Shown piece by piece: positions 33,691 through 41,480 of a stretch of 64,000 bases of DNA (positions are counted from its first letter, which is position 1; every line of letters starts with the position of its first letter). The position numbers were made by a program, and so were the translations under genes. Under the pieces are notes generated by a model, which ran no database searches, was not told where the DNA came from, and worked only from the letters and a program-made list of their open reading frames with translations. The stretch is from Nonomuraea helvata (GTDB lineage Bacteria; Actinomycetota; Actinomycetes; Streptosporangiales; Streptosporangiaceae): contig NZ_BAAAXV010000012.1 in assembly GCF_039535785.1 (NCBI RefSeq), positions 248,001 to 312,000 on the forward strand, given 5' to 3'.

Positions 33691-34788
33691 ATGCAGACCC
33701 TGACCCGCCGCGCCCTCAACCGCGCCACCCTCGATCGGCAACTGCTCCTGCGCCGCGCCGACCTCACCCCGCTGCAGGCCGTCGAGCACCTGGTGGGCCT
33801 GCAGGCGCAGACCCCGCACACCTGGTACGTGGGACTGTGGAGCCGGCTCGCCGCGTGCCGGCCCGAGGAGGTCGCGGCGCTGCTCACCCAGCGCCAGGCC
33901 GTGCGGATCGCCCTCATGCGCTCGACGATCCACCTCGTCAGCACGGCCGACGCGCTCGCGCTGCGCCCGCTCGTGCAGCCGGTGCTGGACCGCGACCTGT
34001 TCGCCAACCACACGCACGGCCGGGCGATGCGCGACCTGGACACCGGCCAGGTGGTGGCCGCGGGTCGCGAACTGCTCGACGAGCAGCCCCGCACACCGGG
34101 CGAGGTCGGCCGGCTGCTGGCCCAGCGGTGGCCGGACCGCAACCCGGCGAGCCTCGCCTACGCGGTGCGCAACCTCCTGCCGGTCGTGCAGACCCCGCCC
34201 CGCGGGGTGTGGGGCGCCGGCGGCCGGACCGTCCACGCGCCTCTGGAGTCGTGGGTGGGCGCGCCGCTGCGCACCGACCACACGATCGACCGGACGGTCC
34301 TGCGTTACCTGGCCGCGTTCGGCCCGGCGACCGTACGCGACGTGCAGACCTGGTGCGGCCTGACCCGGCTGGCGGAGGTGCTCGACCGGCTCCGGCCCCG
34401 CCTGGTCACCTTCCGCGACGAGAACGGCGCGGAACTGTTCGACCTGCCCGACGCGCCCCGGCCCGATCCGCAGGTCAGTGCGCCCGCTCGGTTCCTGTAC
34501 GACTTCGACAACCTGCTGCTGTCACACCACGACCGCTCCAGGGTGATCACCGACGGCCTCCGCCGGCAGAACTTCAAACCGCACGGGCCCGTCCCTCGCC
34601 TGGTGCTCCTCGACGGCTTCACCGCAGCGACCTGGACGTTCGCCACCGCACACGGCACGTCGACACTGACTGTGCACCCGTTCGCACCGCTGTCCGCCGC
34701 CGACCGCGACGCGTTGACCGTCGAGGGCGGCGGCCTGCTGGACCTCCTCGCCCCCGGCACCTCGCACGAGATCCGCTTCACCGCCTAG
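33691..34788 (+). CDS. winged-helix DNA-binding domain protein (HTH_42/AlkX-like)
   Basis: Protein of 365 residues in the HTH_42 family that includes DNA-binding and glycosylase-like (AlkZ/YcaQ) proteins. The N-terminus TRRALNRATLDRQLLLRRAD and LQAVEHLVGLQAQTPHTWYV and MRSTIHLVSTADAL are conserved in the family. The catalytic QxQ/QxD pattern of AlkZ (VGLQAQTP) is present, so interstrand cross-link or alkyl-base glycosylase activity is a possibility; most members are uncharacterised. The stop codon TAG lies in the CTAG duplicated by the downstream IS. GGGAG precedes ATG 33691. Confidence 0.78.
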   Translation: MQTLTRRALNRATLDRQLLLRRADLTPLQAVEHLVGLQAQTPHTWYVGLWSRLAACRPEEVAALLTQRQAVRIALMRSTIHLVSTADALALRPLVQPVLDRDLFANHTHGRAMRDLDTGQVVAAGRELLDEQPRTPGEVGRLLAQRWPDRNPASLAYAVRNLLPVVQTPPRGVWGAGGRTVHAPLESWVGAPLRTDHTIDRTVLRYLAAFGPATVRDVQTWCGLTRLAEVLDRLRPRLVTFRDENGAELFDLPDAPRPDPQVSAPARFLYDFDNLLLSHHDRSRVITDGLRRQNFKPHGPVPRLVLLDGFTAATWTFATAHGTSTLTVHPFAPLSAADRDALTVEGGGLLDLLAPGTSHEIRFTA

Positions 34789-34796
34789 GTCGTGTT

Positions 34797-35699
34797 TCAT
34801 AAGGCATTGAGCCACTGGTTGATCGCAGCGATGATGACGACGGCTTCGTAGCGTACGGCGAGCTTGTCGTAACGGGTCGCCATGCCGCGGTTGCCTTTGA
34901 GCAGGTTGATGCCGCACTCCACAGCGTGACGCAGCCGGTAGAACGCGGGGTCGAAGGCGGGCGGGCGACCTCCCTTCGATCCCTTGGCTCGCCGGTGAGC
35001 GTCCTGGTCGGCCTTGCTCGGAATGCACGCCTTGATCCCACGCCGGCGCAGATGAGTCCGGTTGGCCTTGCTGGTGTAGGCCTTGTCGGCCAGGACCCGG
35101 TCCGGGCGGGTCCTGGGACGGCCACCGCCGAGGCGGGCCACCCGGATCTTGCCGAGCACCGGTATGAACTGCGGGCTGTCGCCCCGCTGCCCGGCGGTCA
35201 CCACCGCAGCCAGCAGCTTGCGGCCCTGCTCGCAAGCCAGATGGGTCTTGGTGGTCAGCCCGCCGCGCGAGCGCCCCAGGCCATGATCGGCCGGCTCGCT
35301 GTGCACCCCGCCGGGTGGTTCCTTTTGCAGGTGACCGTCCCGGCGTGCTCCGGCCGCGTGCTGGTGAGCCCGGGTGATGGTGGAGTCCACGCTCACCGTC
35401 CAATCGATCTTCCCGGCGGCGTCCGCACACGCCTGCAAGGCCGCCAGGATCCGCGCCCAGATCCCCTCCCGCTGCCAGCGCCGGAACAAGCCATACACGG
35501 TGAACCAGTGGCCGTAGCAGGCAGGAACGTCCCGCCACGGCGCCCCGGTCCGGATCCGCCACCGGATCCCGTCGATCAACTGACGCTTGCTCCACTTCGG
35601 CGGACGCCCCTTGCCCGATGCGGCAGGCAGATGCGGCTCCAGCGCCGCCCACTGCGCATCAGTGAGGTCGTGCCGCCTCGTCACCACTACGCTGGTCAC
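34797..35699 (-). CDS. IS5-family transposase (DDE)
   Basis: Transposase of about 300 residues with an unbroken frame. The catalytic triad is D105 (SVDSTITRAHQ), D205 (VLADKAYTSK) and E261 (RHAVECGINLLKGNRG), counted from GTG 35699. The N-terminal helical region LTDAQWAALEPHLPAASGKG and the GRPP motif are typical of the IS5/IS427 group, where DUF4096 is followed by DDE_Tnp_1. GTG 35699 has CGGAG 6 nt upstream; a TTG at 35762 in the same frame is less likely. The element looks active in principle: full triad and both ends intact. Confidence 0.92.
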   Translation of the reverse strand: MTSVVVTRRHDLTDAQWAALEPHLPAASGKGRPPKWSKRQLIDGIRWRIRTGAPWRDVPACYGHWFTVYGLFRRWQREGIWARILAALQACADAAGKIDWTVSVDSTITRAHQHAAGARRDGHLQKEPPGGVHSEPADHGLGRSRGGLTTKTHLACEQGRKLLAAVVTAGQRGDSPQFIPVLGKIRVARLGGGRPRTRPDRVLADKAYTSKANRTHLRRRGIKACIPSKADQDAHRRAKGSKGGRPPAFDPAFYRLRHAVECGINLLKGNRGMATRYDKLAVRYEAVVIIAAINQWLNAL

Positions 35700-35753
35700 G
35701 AGGTCTCCGGTATTTCGTTCTTCTTGGTCGTTGAACCACCTACCGGAGACCTC
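35700..35753 (-). promoter_or_regulatory. hairpin over the transposase leader
   Basis: GAGGTCTCCGGTA at 35700-35712 and its exact complement TACCGGAGACCTC at 35741-35753 can form a 13-bp stem in the mRNA leader. The stem's inner arm covers the ribosome-binding site CGGAG of the transposase. Read-through transcripts from outside would be held in this fold, limiting translation, as in other IS families; this role is inference. Confidence 0.55.
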
Positions 35754-35804
35754 TTCGTTCAACGATCACCGACACGCATGACACGTGATCTTTCGAAACA
35801 CGGC

Positions 35805-36611
35805 CTAGGTGAGGCGCTGGAGTTGCCCTTCGTGCACGCCGGCCACCCACTCCCAGCCGTCCTTGGCCGATGGGCCGATCCGCGGGTCGCTGAGAGCACG
35901 GCCGTCACGCAAGGAGTGCACGTACCCCCGATCCTGGTCGATCCGGGCAGGTAGCTCGTCAGCTCCGCCGACGGACCCGTGGCCCGGCACGAAGACATCG
36001 ACGGCACCCGCCACGCCCTCGAGCAGCCGCAGCGCGGCGAGGTAGTCCTCGATCGGGTCAACGGTGCCGTTCAGGTCGAGCATGGGAATCAGGACATCAG
36101 AGAGCATGTCGCCGGCGACGAGAACCCCGCGTTCCTCGATCAACAGCGCCGCATGGCCCGGAGCATGCGCTTGATGCTCGATGATCCGGACCCCGGGGCC
36201 GTCCCAAGGGATCCGCGTCGTCTCGGCGGGCAGGCCGGTGATGAGGCCGAGCAGGTCCAGCGGTACCTGCCCGGCGATTTCCGTCTCGAGCAGGTGGTCG
36301 GCGACGCGGGCCTTCGCACCTGCGTCCGACAGCTGTTCTCGGACAGTGGCCGCGCAGCGCGCCGTGCCGTAACGGGGCGCCTCGCCGAGCCGGGCGTGCC
36401 AGAGCAGGTGATCCCAATCCGGATGCGTAGAAAACCCTGCCACAACGGGCTGCCCCAACTCGCGAAGGTCGTCCGCAAGGCAGTCGATCTCGGCGCCGGT
36501 CACCCCCGGGTCGATGAGCAACACACCGGCCCAGCCCCGCACCACAATGGCGTTGCTCTGCACGAACTCGCTCTCGTGGACCAGCACACCCTCCGCGACC
36601 TGCCTCAGCAT
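35805..36611 (-). CDS. MBL-fold metallo-hydrolase
   Basis: Metallo-beta-lactamase-fold hydrolase of 268 residues. The metal-binding block is FSTHPDWDHLLWHARLG; the canonical HxHxDH reads HPDWDH, with Asp in place of the second His. The other ligands are in AHAPGHAALLIE, VLVAGDMLS and FVPGHGSVGG. Thus it binds metal, possibly with altered site chemistry; substrate unknown. Its stop TAG is in the CTAG duplicated by the IS. The start overlaps the end of the DHFR-like gene by 7 nt, so the two are coupled. Confidence 0.82.
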   Translation of the reverse strand: MLRQVAEGVLVHESEFVQSNAIVVRGWAGVLLIDPGVTGAEIDCLADDLRELGQPVVAGFSTHPDWDHLLWHARLGEAPRYGTARCAATVREQLSDAGAKARVADHLLETEIAGQVPLDLLGLITGLPAETTRIPWDGPGVRIIEHQAHAPGHAALLIEERGVLVAGDMLSDVLIPMLDLNGTVDPIEDYLAALRLLEGVAGAVDVFVPGHGSVGGADELPARIDQDRGYVHSLRDGRALSDPRIGPSAKDGWEWVAGVHEGQLQRLT

Positions 36612-37204
36612 GAGCTCGCCTCCTTCACATCCCGGATGGCGTAGCGATGCATCGTGACGCCCTGCTCGAACGATCGCTGTTCCAGCAGGTCCAGCTCGAT
36701 CGGCACGTCGTAGTCGTCGAACAGCGGCCTGCCGAAGCCGAGGATCGCCGGGTGGGTGAAGAGCAGCAGCTCGTCGAGCAGCCCCGCCCGGAGCAGCTGC
36801 GTCGCGAGCGCCGCGCCGCCCACGCTGATGCTGCCGTCGGTCCCGGCCCGCAGGGCGGCGAGTTGCTCGATCGCGTCGTCCCCGCCGATGATCCGGGTGT
36901 TGTGATCGGCGCTGCGGCGGGTGCGGGAGACAAGCACCTTGGGCTTGGCGGTCCAGATCGCGCCGTACTCACGCATGTAGTCCGGCAGCGATGCGTCCTC
37001 GTGCGCCCGTGGCCAGTACTCCTCCATGGTCTCGTAGTAGATCCGGCCCTGGACCATGAGCGCGAGCGCCCGCGTCTGCGCATTGGCCTCGCGGTGCAGT
37101 TCCTCGTCGATGCGCAGCCACTCGCCGGCGCCGTTGTCCCCGGGAACTTGCTCGATCCGCAGGTCGAGGGAGACCTGCATCGAATAGACGAAGCGACCCA
37201 TCAT
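36605..37204 (-). CDS. dihydrofolate reductase family protein (RibD-like)
   Basis: NADPH-dependent reductase-like protein of 199 residues of the DHFR/RibD C-terminal family. Core motifs: FVYSMQVSLDLRIEQVPGDN, LALMVQGRIYYETMEEYWPR, KVLVSRTRRSADHNTRII and SISVGGAALATQLLRAGL. Usually acts on pteridine- or riboflavin-like compounds, but most members have unknown substrates. Start may be ATG 37204 or the adjacent ATG 37201. It is divergent from HxlR, and coupled to the following MBL gene. Confidence 0.82.
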   Translation of the reverse strand: MMGRFVYSMQVSLDLRIEQVPGDNGAGEWLRIDEELHREANAQTRALALMVQGRIYYETMEEYWPRAHEDASLPDYMREYGAIWTAKPKVLVSRTRRSADHNTRIIGGDDAIEQLAALRAGTDGSISVGGAALATQLLRAGLLDELLLFTHPAILGFGRPLFDDYDVPIELDLLEQRSFEQGVTMHRYAIRDVKEASSC

Positions 37205-37223
37205 CCCCGTCCAAAAAGTGATT

Positions 37224-37257
37224 GTATTTTGCAACTACTATAGGTGGGGCGAAATAC
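37224..37257. promoter_or_regulatory. candidate HxlR operator
   Basis: GTATTTTGC at 37224-37232 and GCGAAATAC at 37249-37257 are inverted (8 of 9 match) around a 16-bp spacer, between the divergent DHFR-like and HxlR genes. The region is locally A+T-rich. Confidence 0.6.
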
Positions 37258-37273
37258 CTGTCAAGGAGGAATC

Positions 37274-37801
37274 GTGGAACCACGGTCCGGGTGTCCGATC
37301 AACGCCGCCGTCGAGGTGCTCGGAGATCGCTGGTCGTTGCTCGTGCTTCGCGACGTCATCTTCGGCGACCGCCGCTACTTTCGGGCGCTGCTCACCGGGT
37401 CGATCGAGGGCATCGCTTCGAACATCCTCGCCGACCGCCTCGTGCGGCTCGTCGAGGCGGGGATCCTCACCCGCGGCACCGCCGCGCGGGGGCAGCGCGC
37501 TCGCTACAGCCTCACCGAAGCCGGTATCCAGACTCTTCCGATCATCTACGCCCTCGGCAACTGGGGCCTCGACTGGCGACCGGGCAGCGACGAGCTCCGG
37601 AGCCGGCAGCAGCTCATGCGCGATGAGGGTCCGGCGTTCATGGAGGAGCTCATGGACGAGCTTCGCGTCCGCCACCTCGGCGCCCCGCCGAAGCCGCACG
37701 ACGGTCCAGGCCCGTTCGAGCGCCTCGACGCCGCCTACGCCGCGGCCGCCGAGCAAGAAGACGTCGCCGCCAGAGGCACAGACTCGTGGCACGACGCCTG
37801 A
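37274..37801 (+). CDS. HxlR family transcriptional regulator
   Basis: Winged-helix regulator of 175 residues, longer than average because of a C-terminal tail. Motifs: GCPINAAVEVLGDRWSLLVL, RDVIFGDRRYFRALL, SNILADRLVRLVEAGILTRG, RARYSLTEAGIQTL. A cysteine near the N-terminus (SGCPIN) matches redox-sensing members. GTG 37274 has AAGGAGG 6 nt upstream. It probably controls the divergent DHFR-like/MBL pair. Confidence 0.87.
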   Translation: MEPRSGCPINAAVEVLGDRWSLLVLRDVIFGDRRYFRALLTGSIEGIASNILADRLVRLVEAGILTRGTAARGQRARYSLTEAGIQTLPIIYALGNWGLDWRPGSDELRSRQQLMRDEGPAFMEELMDELRVRHLGAPPKPHDGPGPFERLDAAYAAAAEQEDVAARGTDSWHDA

Positions 37802-37944
37802 GGAGGCCCTTCCCCTCGGCCCGGGCCTCAGACCGGAGATCCCGTGTCGAAAGTCATCGCCCGTCTCGTGACATTTGCTTCTGTTTCGCTCCAGGTCCTC
37901 AGGTGGAGGATCGCCTCACGTAACCCACCTCAACGGGAGCATTC

Positions 37945-38445
37945 ATGACCATCTCACCTGAGACCAAGACCGTCCGGATCGAGCGCACCTATGCGACCAC
38001 GCCCGAGCACGTGTGGCGCCTGTGGACCACCGGCGAGGGCATCGAGTCCTGGTGGTCGCCCGACGGCTTCACGGTGGTCGTCGGGAAGCTGGACCTGCGG
38101 CCCGGCGGCGAGCTGAGCTACACGATGACCGCGACCGCGCCCGAGCAGATCGCGTTCATGGAGGGCGCCGGGCTGCCGTTGAGCACCGAGTCGCGCAAGA
38201 CCTTCGTCGACGTGGAGAAGCCCGCGCGGCTCTCCTACACCTCGCTGGCCGACTTCATCCCGGGCGTGGAGCCGTACGACTTCCTCACCGTGGTCGAGAT
38301 CCGGCCCGAAGGTGACGGCGTCCGCGTCACCATGACCATGGACGCGATGCATGACGAGGAGTGGACCCAGCGCCTGACGGCCGGCCGCGCCAACGAACTG
38401 GACAATCTCGGCCGGGTCATCGACGCAGGAGAAGGCCCCGCCTGA
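37945..38445 (+). CDS. SRPBCC protein (AHSA1-like)
   Basis: Activator of Hsp90-like SRPBCC domain protein, 166 residues. Motifs: VRIERTYATTPEHVWRLWTT, GIESWWSPDGFTVVVGKLDL, LRPGGELSYTM and the C-terminal helix WTQRLTAGRANELDNLGRVI. These proteins bind hydrophobic ligands; members beside ArsR or HxlR regulators are common. GGGAG precedes ATG. Located downstream of HxlR after 143 nt with no terminator seen. Confidence 0.85.
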   Translation: MTISPETKTVRIERTYATTPEHVWRLWTTGEGIESWWSPDGFTVVVGKLDLRPGGELSYTMTATAPEQIAFMEGAGLPLSTESRKTFVDVEKPARLSYTSLADFIPGVEPYDFLTVVEIRPEGDGVRVTMTMDAMHDEEWTQRLTAGRANELDNLGRVIDAGEGPA

Positions 38446-38641
38446 TCTCGTCAAGCTCGTGGTACGCATTGTCTCGTCCTTGAACGGCCACGACGCCGCC
38501 ACTCTCGGCCCCCGCCTCCGCCGACGGACGATCGGAGCTGATCCGGGGCGTCGGCATGCTCGCGTGTCCGAGACCCCTGTTCTCGCAGGGCCGGCCGCCG
38601 GATCCGGTGACTGGCTGCGACCTCTACTCTGGTCAGCCAGG

Positions 38642-39670
38642 ATGCGAGGACGGGCGGTGAGAGGGTTGGCGGACCTGTGGCGATCCGACCGCGCCGTCCG
38701 GCTGGCGCCAGTCGGCGCGGTCACCTGCAGCGCCCTGCTGCCGCTGGTGCAAGTCGGGCTGGCGTTCAGCTATGTGGGAAACGGCGTCGGCACCGGGCTG
38801 TGGAGCATCGCGGCGACCGCGGCCTACCTTCCGCTGCACCTGCGCCACATCTGGTACGCGGCGCGGGCGCGCCGGACGCCGCTCGGCGGTTGGCCGCTGG
38901 CGGTGATGGCCGTGGTCATCCTCGGGGCCACCCCACTGGCCGGGAACATGTGGCCGCGGGCGTACACGGCCCTGGTGGTGTCGTCCCTGCTGATCCTGCC
39001 CGCGCCGTGGTCATACCTGGGATGCGTGGCGCTGGTGGCCGCGGCGGCGCCGGTGGCCCACGCGCTCGGGCTGTCGTGGGCGGCCGCGCCGTGGCTGACG
39101 TTCTCGGTGCTGTGCGGCAGCGTGGCGCTGCTGATGCTGGTATGGCTGGCCGCGGCGTTGACCCGGTTGCAGACGGCCAGGGAGGCGCTGGCTCAGCGGG
39201 CCGTCATGCAGGAGCGGCGCAGGATCGACGACGACCTGCGCCACAGCCTCGGCAGCGCGCTGGAGTCGATCGCGGCGCGTGGCGACCGGGCGGCGACCAA
39301 GGCCGCAGGGGGCGAGCCGGCGGACGCGGCGCAGGAGCTCACCTGGCTCGCCGACGCTTCCCGGCGTACGCTGGCCGAGGCCAGGCGGCGGGTACGCGGC
39401 TACCGGCAGCCGTCGCTGCGCACCGAACTGGAGACCGCCGCCGCCCTGCTGACCGCGGCGGGCATCGTCACCCGCCTGGACCTGCCTCGCGCCGGCATCC
39501 CGGACACCATCGCCCCGCAGCAGCGAGGTGCGCTGCGCGCGACGGTCACCCGCCTGCTGCGTGAGGGGCACACCCGCGCCTGCACGATCACGGCGACCGA
39601 CCTGGACGGCCGGGTACTGCTGGAGGTGCGCGCCGACGGCACCGTCGAGACGATCGAGGTGCCGGCATGA
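38642..39670 (+). CDS. degenerate HisKA_3-type sensor kinase (pseudokinase)
   Basis: Membrane sensor of 342 residues with five or six N-terminal helices, e.g. VTCSALLPLVQVGLAFSYVG and ALVVSSLLILPAPWSYLGCV. The cytoplasmic domain resembles HisKA_3 kinases but reads ERRRIDDDLRHSLGSALESI: where the family has R-D-L-H-D, this has D-D-L-R-H, so the phospho-accepting His is Arg. The ATPase part stops after a weak G1 (RADG); the N box and G2 are missing. It shares layout with the next gene and overlaps it by ATGA, so it looks like a diverged duplicate kept in the operon. It cannot autophosphorylate in the normal way. A GTG at 38657 is an alternative start. Confidence 0.78.
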   Translation: MRGRAVRGLADLWRSDRAVRLAPVGAVTCSALLPLVQVGLAFSYVGNGVGTGLWSIAATAAYLPLHLRHIWYAARARRTPLGGWPLAVMAVVILGATPLAGNMWPRAYTALVVSSLLILPAPWSYLGCVALVAAAAPVAHALGLSWAAAPWLTFSVLCGSVALLMLVWLAAALTRLQTAREALAQRAVMQERRRIDDDLRHSLGSALESIAARGDRAATKAAGGEPADAAQELTWLADASRRTLAEARRRVRGYRQPSLRTELETAAALLTAAGIVTRLDLPRAGIPDTIAPQQRGALRATVTRLLREGHTRACTITATDLDGRVLLEVRADGTVETIEVPA

Positions 39671-40869
39671 CCCTCTCGATTCCGCCGCGATGGGTGCTGC
39701 GGCACCCGCACTGGCCCCTGATCGCCCTGCACGTGCCGCTGGCGGTACAGGTGCCGGTGTACACCAGCCTCGGCACGGACGGTTCGCCACCTTCCGACCC
39801 GCTGCCCGCGATCCTGGCCGCCGCCGCGATCCTCGGGCTTCAGCTACGGCACAGCCTGGCCGCCGCCCGGGGTGAGCGACCCGCGGGATGGCGCTGGAGC
39901 TTCGCGGCGCTCCTGCTGCTCACCTACGCGCCGCTCTGGGTGCTGAACGTGAACTGGATCGCCATCTGCATTCTCCTTCTGGCCTCGACGGTGATGTTGC
40001 TGCGCGGCCGGACGATGTGGGCGCTGGCCGCCGCACAGCTGGCGGTCTACGTGGTCTTCCAGGTGATCGCGACCGTACGGACACCGGGCTTCAGCGTCTG
40101 GCAGGTCGTCATCCTGGCTCTGTACGCCGTGGTCGTGCCCAGTCTGTTCGCCGCGGCCCTGGTCGGCGGCGCCCGGCTGGTCCGGCTGCTGAACGAGCTG
40201 GAGGCCGCCCGTACCGAACTGGCCGCCACGGCCGTCGGCGAGGAGCGGATCCGGGTCTCGCGTGACCTGCACGACCTGCTCGGCCAGAGCCTGTCGGCGA
40301 TCTCCCTCAAGGGCGATCTGGCCCTGCGGCTGCTCACCAGGGACGCCACCGCCGCCCGCGCCGAGATCGAGAGCCTGACCGGCGTGGCCCGCGACGCGTT
40401 GCACGACGTACGGGCGATCACCCGCGACCAGCACACCGTGTCGCTGCGTACGGAGATCGACGGGGCCGCGGCGCTGCTCGGCGCCGCAGGGGTGGACACC
40501 CGGCTCGACGTGGCCGACCTGCCGCCGCTGCCCGCGTCCGCGCAGAGCGCCCTGGCCTGGGCCATCAGAGAGGGCACCACGAACCTGCTGCGCCACAGCG
40601 ACGCCGGGTCCTGCACCATCACGCTTTCCCGGCAGCGCGGGAGAATACGGCTGGACATCGTCAACGACGGCGTCCGCAGCGTCGCCGGCCATGCCCTGAG
40701 CGACGGACCGCGCGACGGCCTGAGCGACGGACCGCGCAACGGCAAGCAGCATGGCTCCGGGCTCGCGGGGGTGGCCGAGCGGGCCAAGGCCGCGTCCGGC
40801 TCGTCCGACGCCGGTGTTCACGACGGCCGGTTCCGGCTGTCGGTCGAGGTCCCCGAGGAGGTCGCGTGA
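39667..40869 (+). CDS. sensor histidine kinase, HisKA_3 (NarL/DesK type)
   Basis: Membrane histidine kinase of 400 residues. Six helices at the N-terminus, then the HisKA_3 motif EERIRVSRDLHDLLGQSLSA with the phospho-accepting His. The ATPase has N box AIREGTTNLLRHS, G1 LDIVNDG and G2 HGSGLAGVAERAK. Between G1 and G2 lies a duplicated segment (two copies of LSDGPR with DG/NG), a small tandem repeat. This kinase should serve the response regulator that starts in its stop codon. Signals unknown. Confidence 0.9.
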   Translation: MTLSIPPRWVLRHPHWPLIALHVPLAVQVPVYTSLGTDGSPPSDPLPAILAAAAILGLQLRHSLAAARGERPAGWRWSFAALLLLTYAPLWVLNVNWIAICILLLASTVMLLRGRTMWALAAAQLAVYVVFQVIATVRTPGFSVWQVVILALYAVVVPSLFAAALVGGARLVRLLNELEAARTELAATAVGEERIRVSRDLHDLLGQSLSAISLKGDLALRLLTRDATAARAEIESLTGVARDALHDVRAITRDQHTVSLRTEIDGAAALLGAAGVDTRLDVADLPPLPASAQSALAWAIREGTTNLLRHSDAGSCTITLSRQRGRIRLDIVNDGVRSVAGHALSDGPRDGLSDGPRNGKQHGSGLAGVAERAKAASGSSDAGVHDGRFRLSVEVPEEVA

Positions 40870-41471
40870 TCCGCGTGCTGATCGCCGAGGACATGCACAT
40901 GATCAGGTCCGCGCTGGTCGCGTTGCTGTCGCTGGAGGACGACATGGAGGTGGTCGCGGAGATCGAGCGCGGGGACGAGGTGCTGGACGCCGCGCTGCGG
41001 GTGCGCCCCGACGTCGCCGTACTGGACATCGACATGCCGGGGCTGGACGGGCTGTCGGCGGCCGAGCAGCTGTCCGCGCGGCTTCCCGACTGCCGCACTC
41101 TGGTGCTCACGGGGCTCAGCCAGCCGGGCAACCTGCTGCGTGCGCTGAAGGTGCACGTGAAGGGGTTCATCGTGAAGGACGCCCCGGCGCAGACCCTCAC
41201 GGACGGGATCCGGCGGATCGCGAGAGGCGAGCGGGTGATCGACCCCGAGCTCGTCGCGGCGGCGCTCGAGACGGGCAGCAGCCCGCTGACGGCCCGCGAG
41301 ACCGAGGTGCTGCGCGCCGCGGCGAGCGGCATCCGCACCGCCCAGATCGCCACCCAGCTCTCGCTGTCGCAGGCCACGGTGCGCAACTACCTGTCGAACG
41401 CGATCAGCAAGGTAGGCGGGCGCAACCGCATCGATGCCATCCGCATATCCCGCGACGCCGGCTGGCTCTGA
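40866..41471 (+). CDS. response regulator, NarL/DesR type
   Basis: Two-component regulator of 201 residues. Receiver domain: acidic pocket in VLIAEDMHMIRSALVALL, phosphorylated Asp in VAVLDIDMPGLDGLSA, Thr in LVLTGLSQPGN and Lys in GFIVKDAPAQTL. LuxR-type HTH at the C-terminus: LTARETEVLRAAASGIRTAQ and IATQLSLSQATVRNYLSNAI. GTG 40866 overlaps the kinase TGA (GTGA). DesR-like proteins often control lipid desaturation, but no such gene is adjacent; the downstream FAD monooxygenase is convergent. Confidence 0.92.
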   Translation: MIRVLIAEDMHMIRSALVALLSLEDDMEVVAEIERGDEVLDAALRVRPDVAVLDIDMPGLDGLSAAEQLSARLPDCRTLVLTGLSQPGNLLRALKVHVKGFIVKDAPAQTLTDGIRRIARGERVIDPELVAAALETGSSPLTARETEVLRAAASGIRTAQIATQLSLSQATVRNYLSNAISKVGGRNRIDAIRISRDAGWL

Positions 41472-41480
41472 CGGGGCAGG

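Larger units (their letters stand above)
34789..35804 (-). mobile_element. intact IS5-family insertion sequence (IS427-like group)
   Basis: A complete 1016-bp insertion sequence. Left end GTCGTGTTTCATAAG and right end (reverse complement) GCCGTGTTTCGAAAG are imperfect inverted repeats (12 of 15 match). CTAG is duplicated at 34785-34788 and 35805-35808, matching the YTAR-like target of IS427-type elements. A single DDE transposase is encoded on the minus strand. It is flanked by convergent genes whose stop codons lie in the two CTAG copies. Confidence 0.9.
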
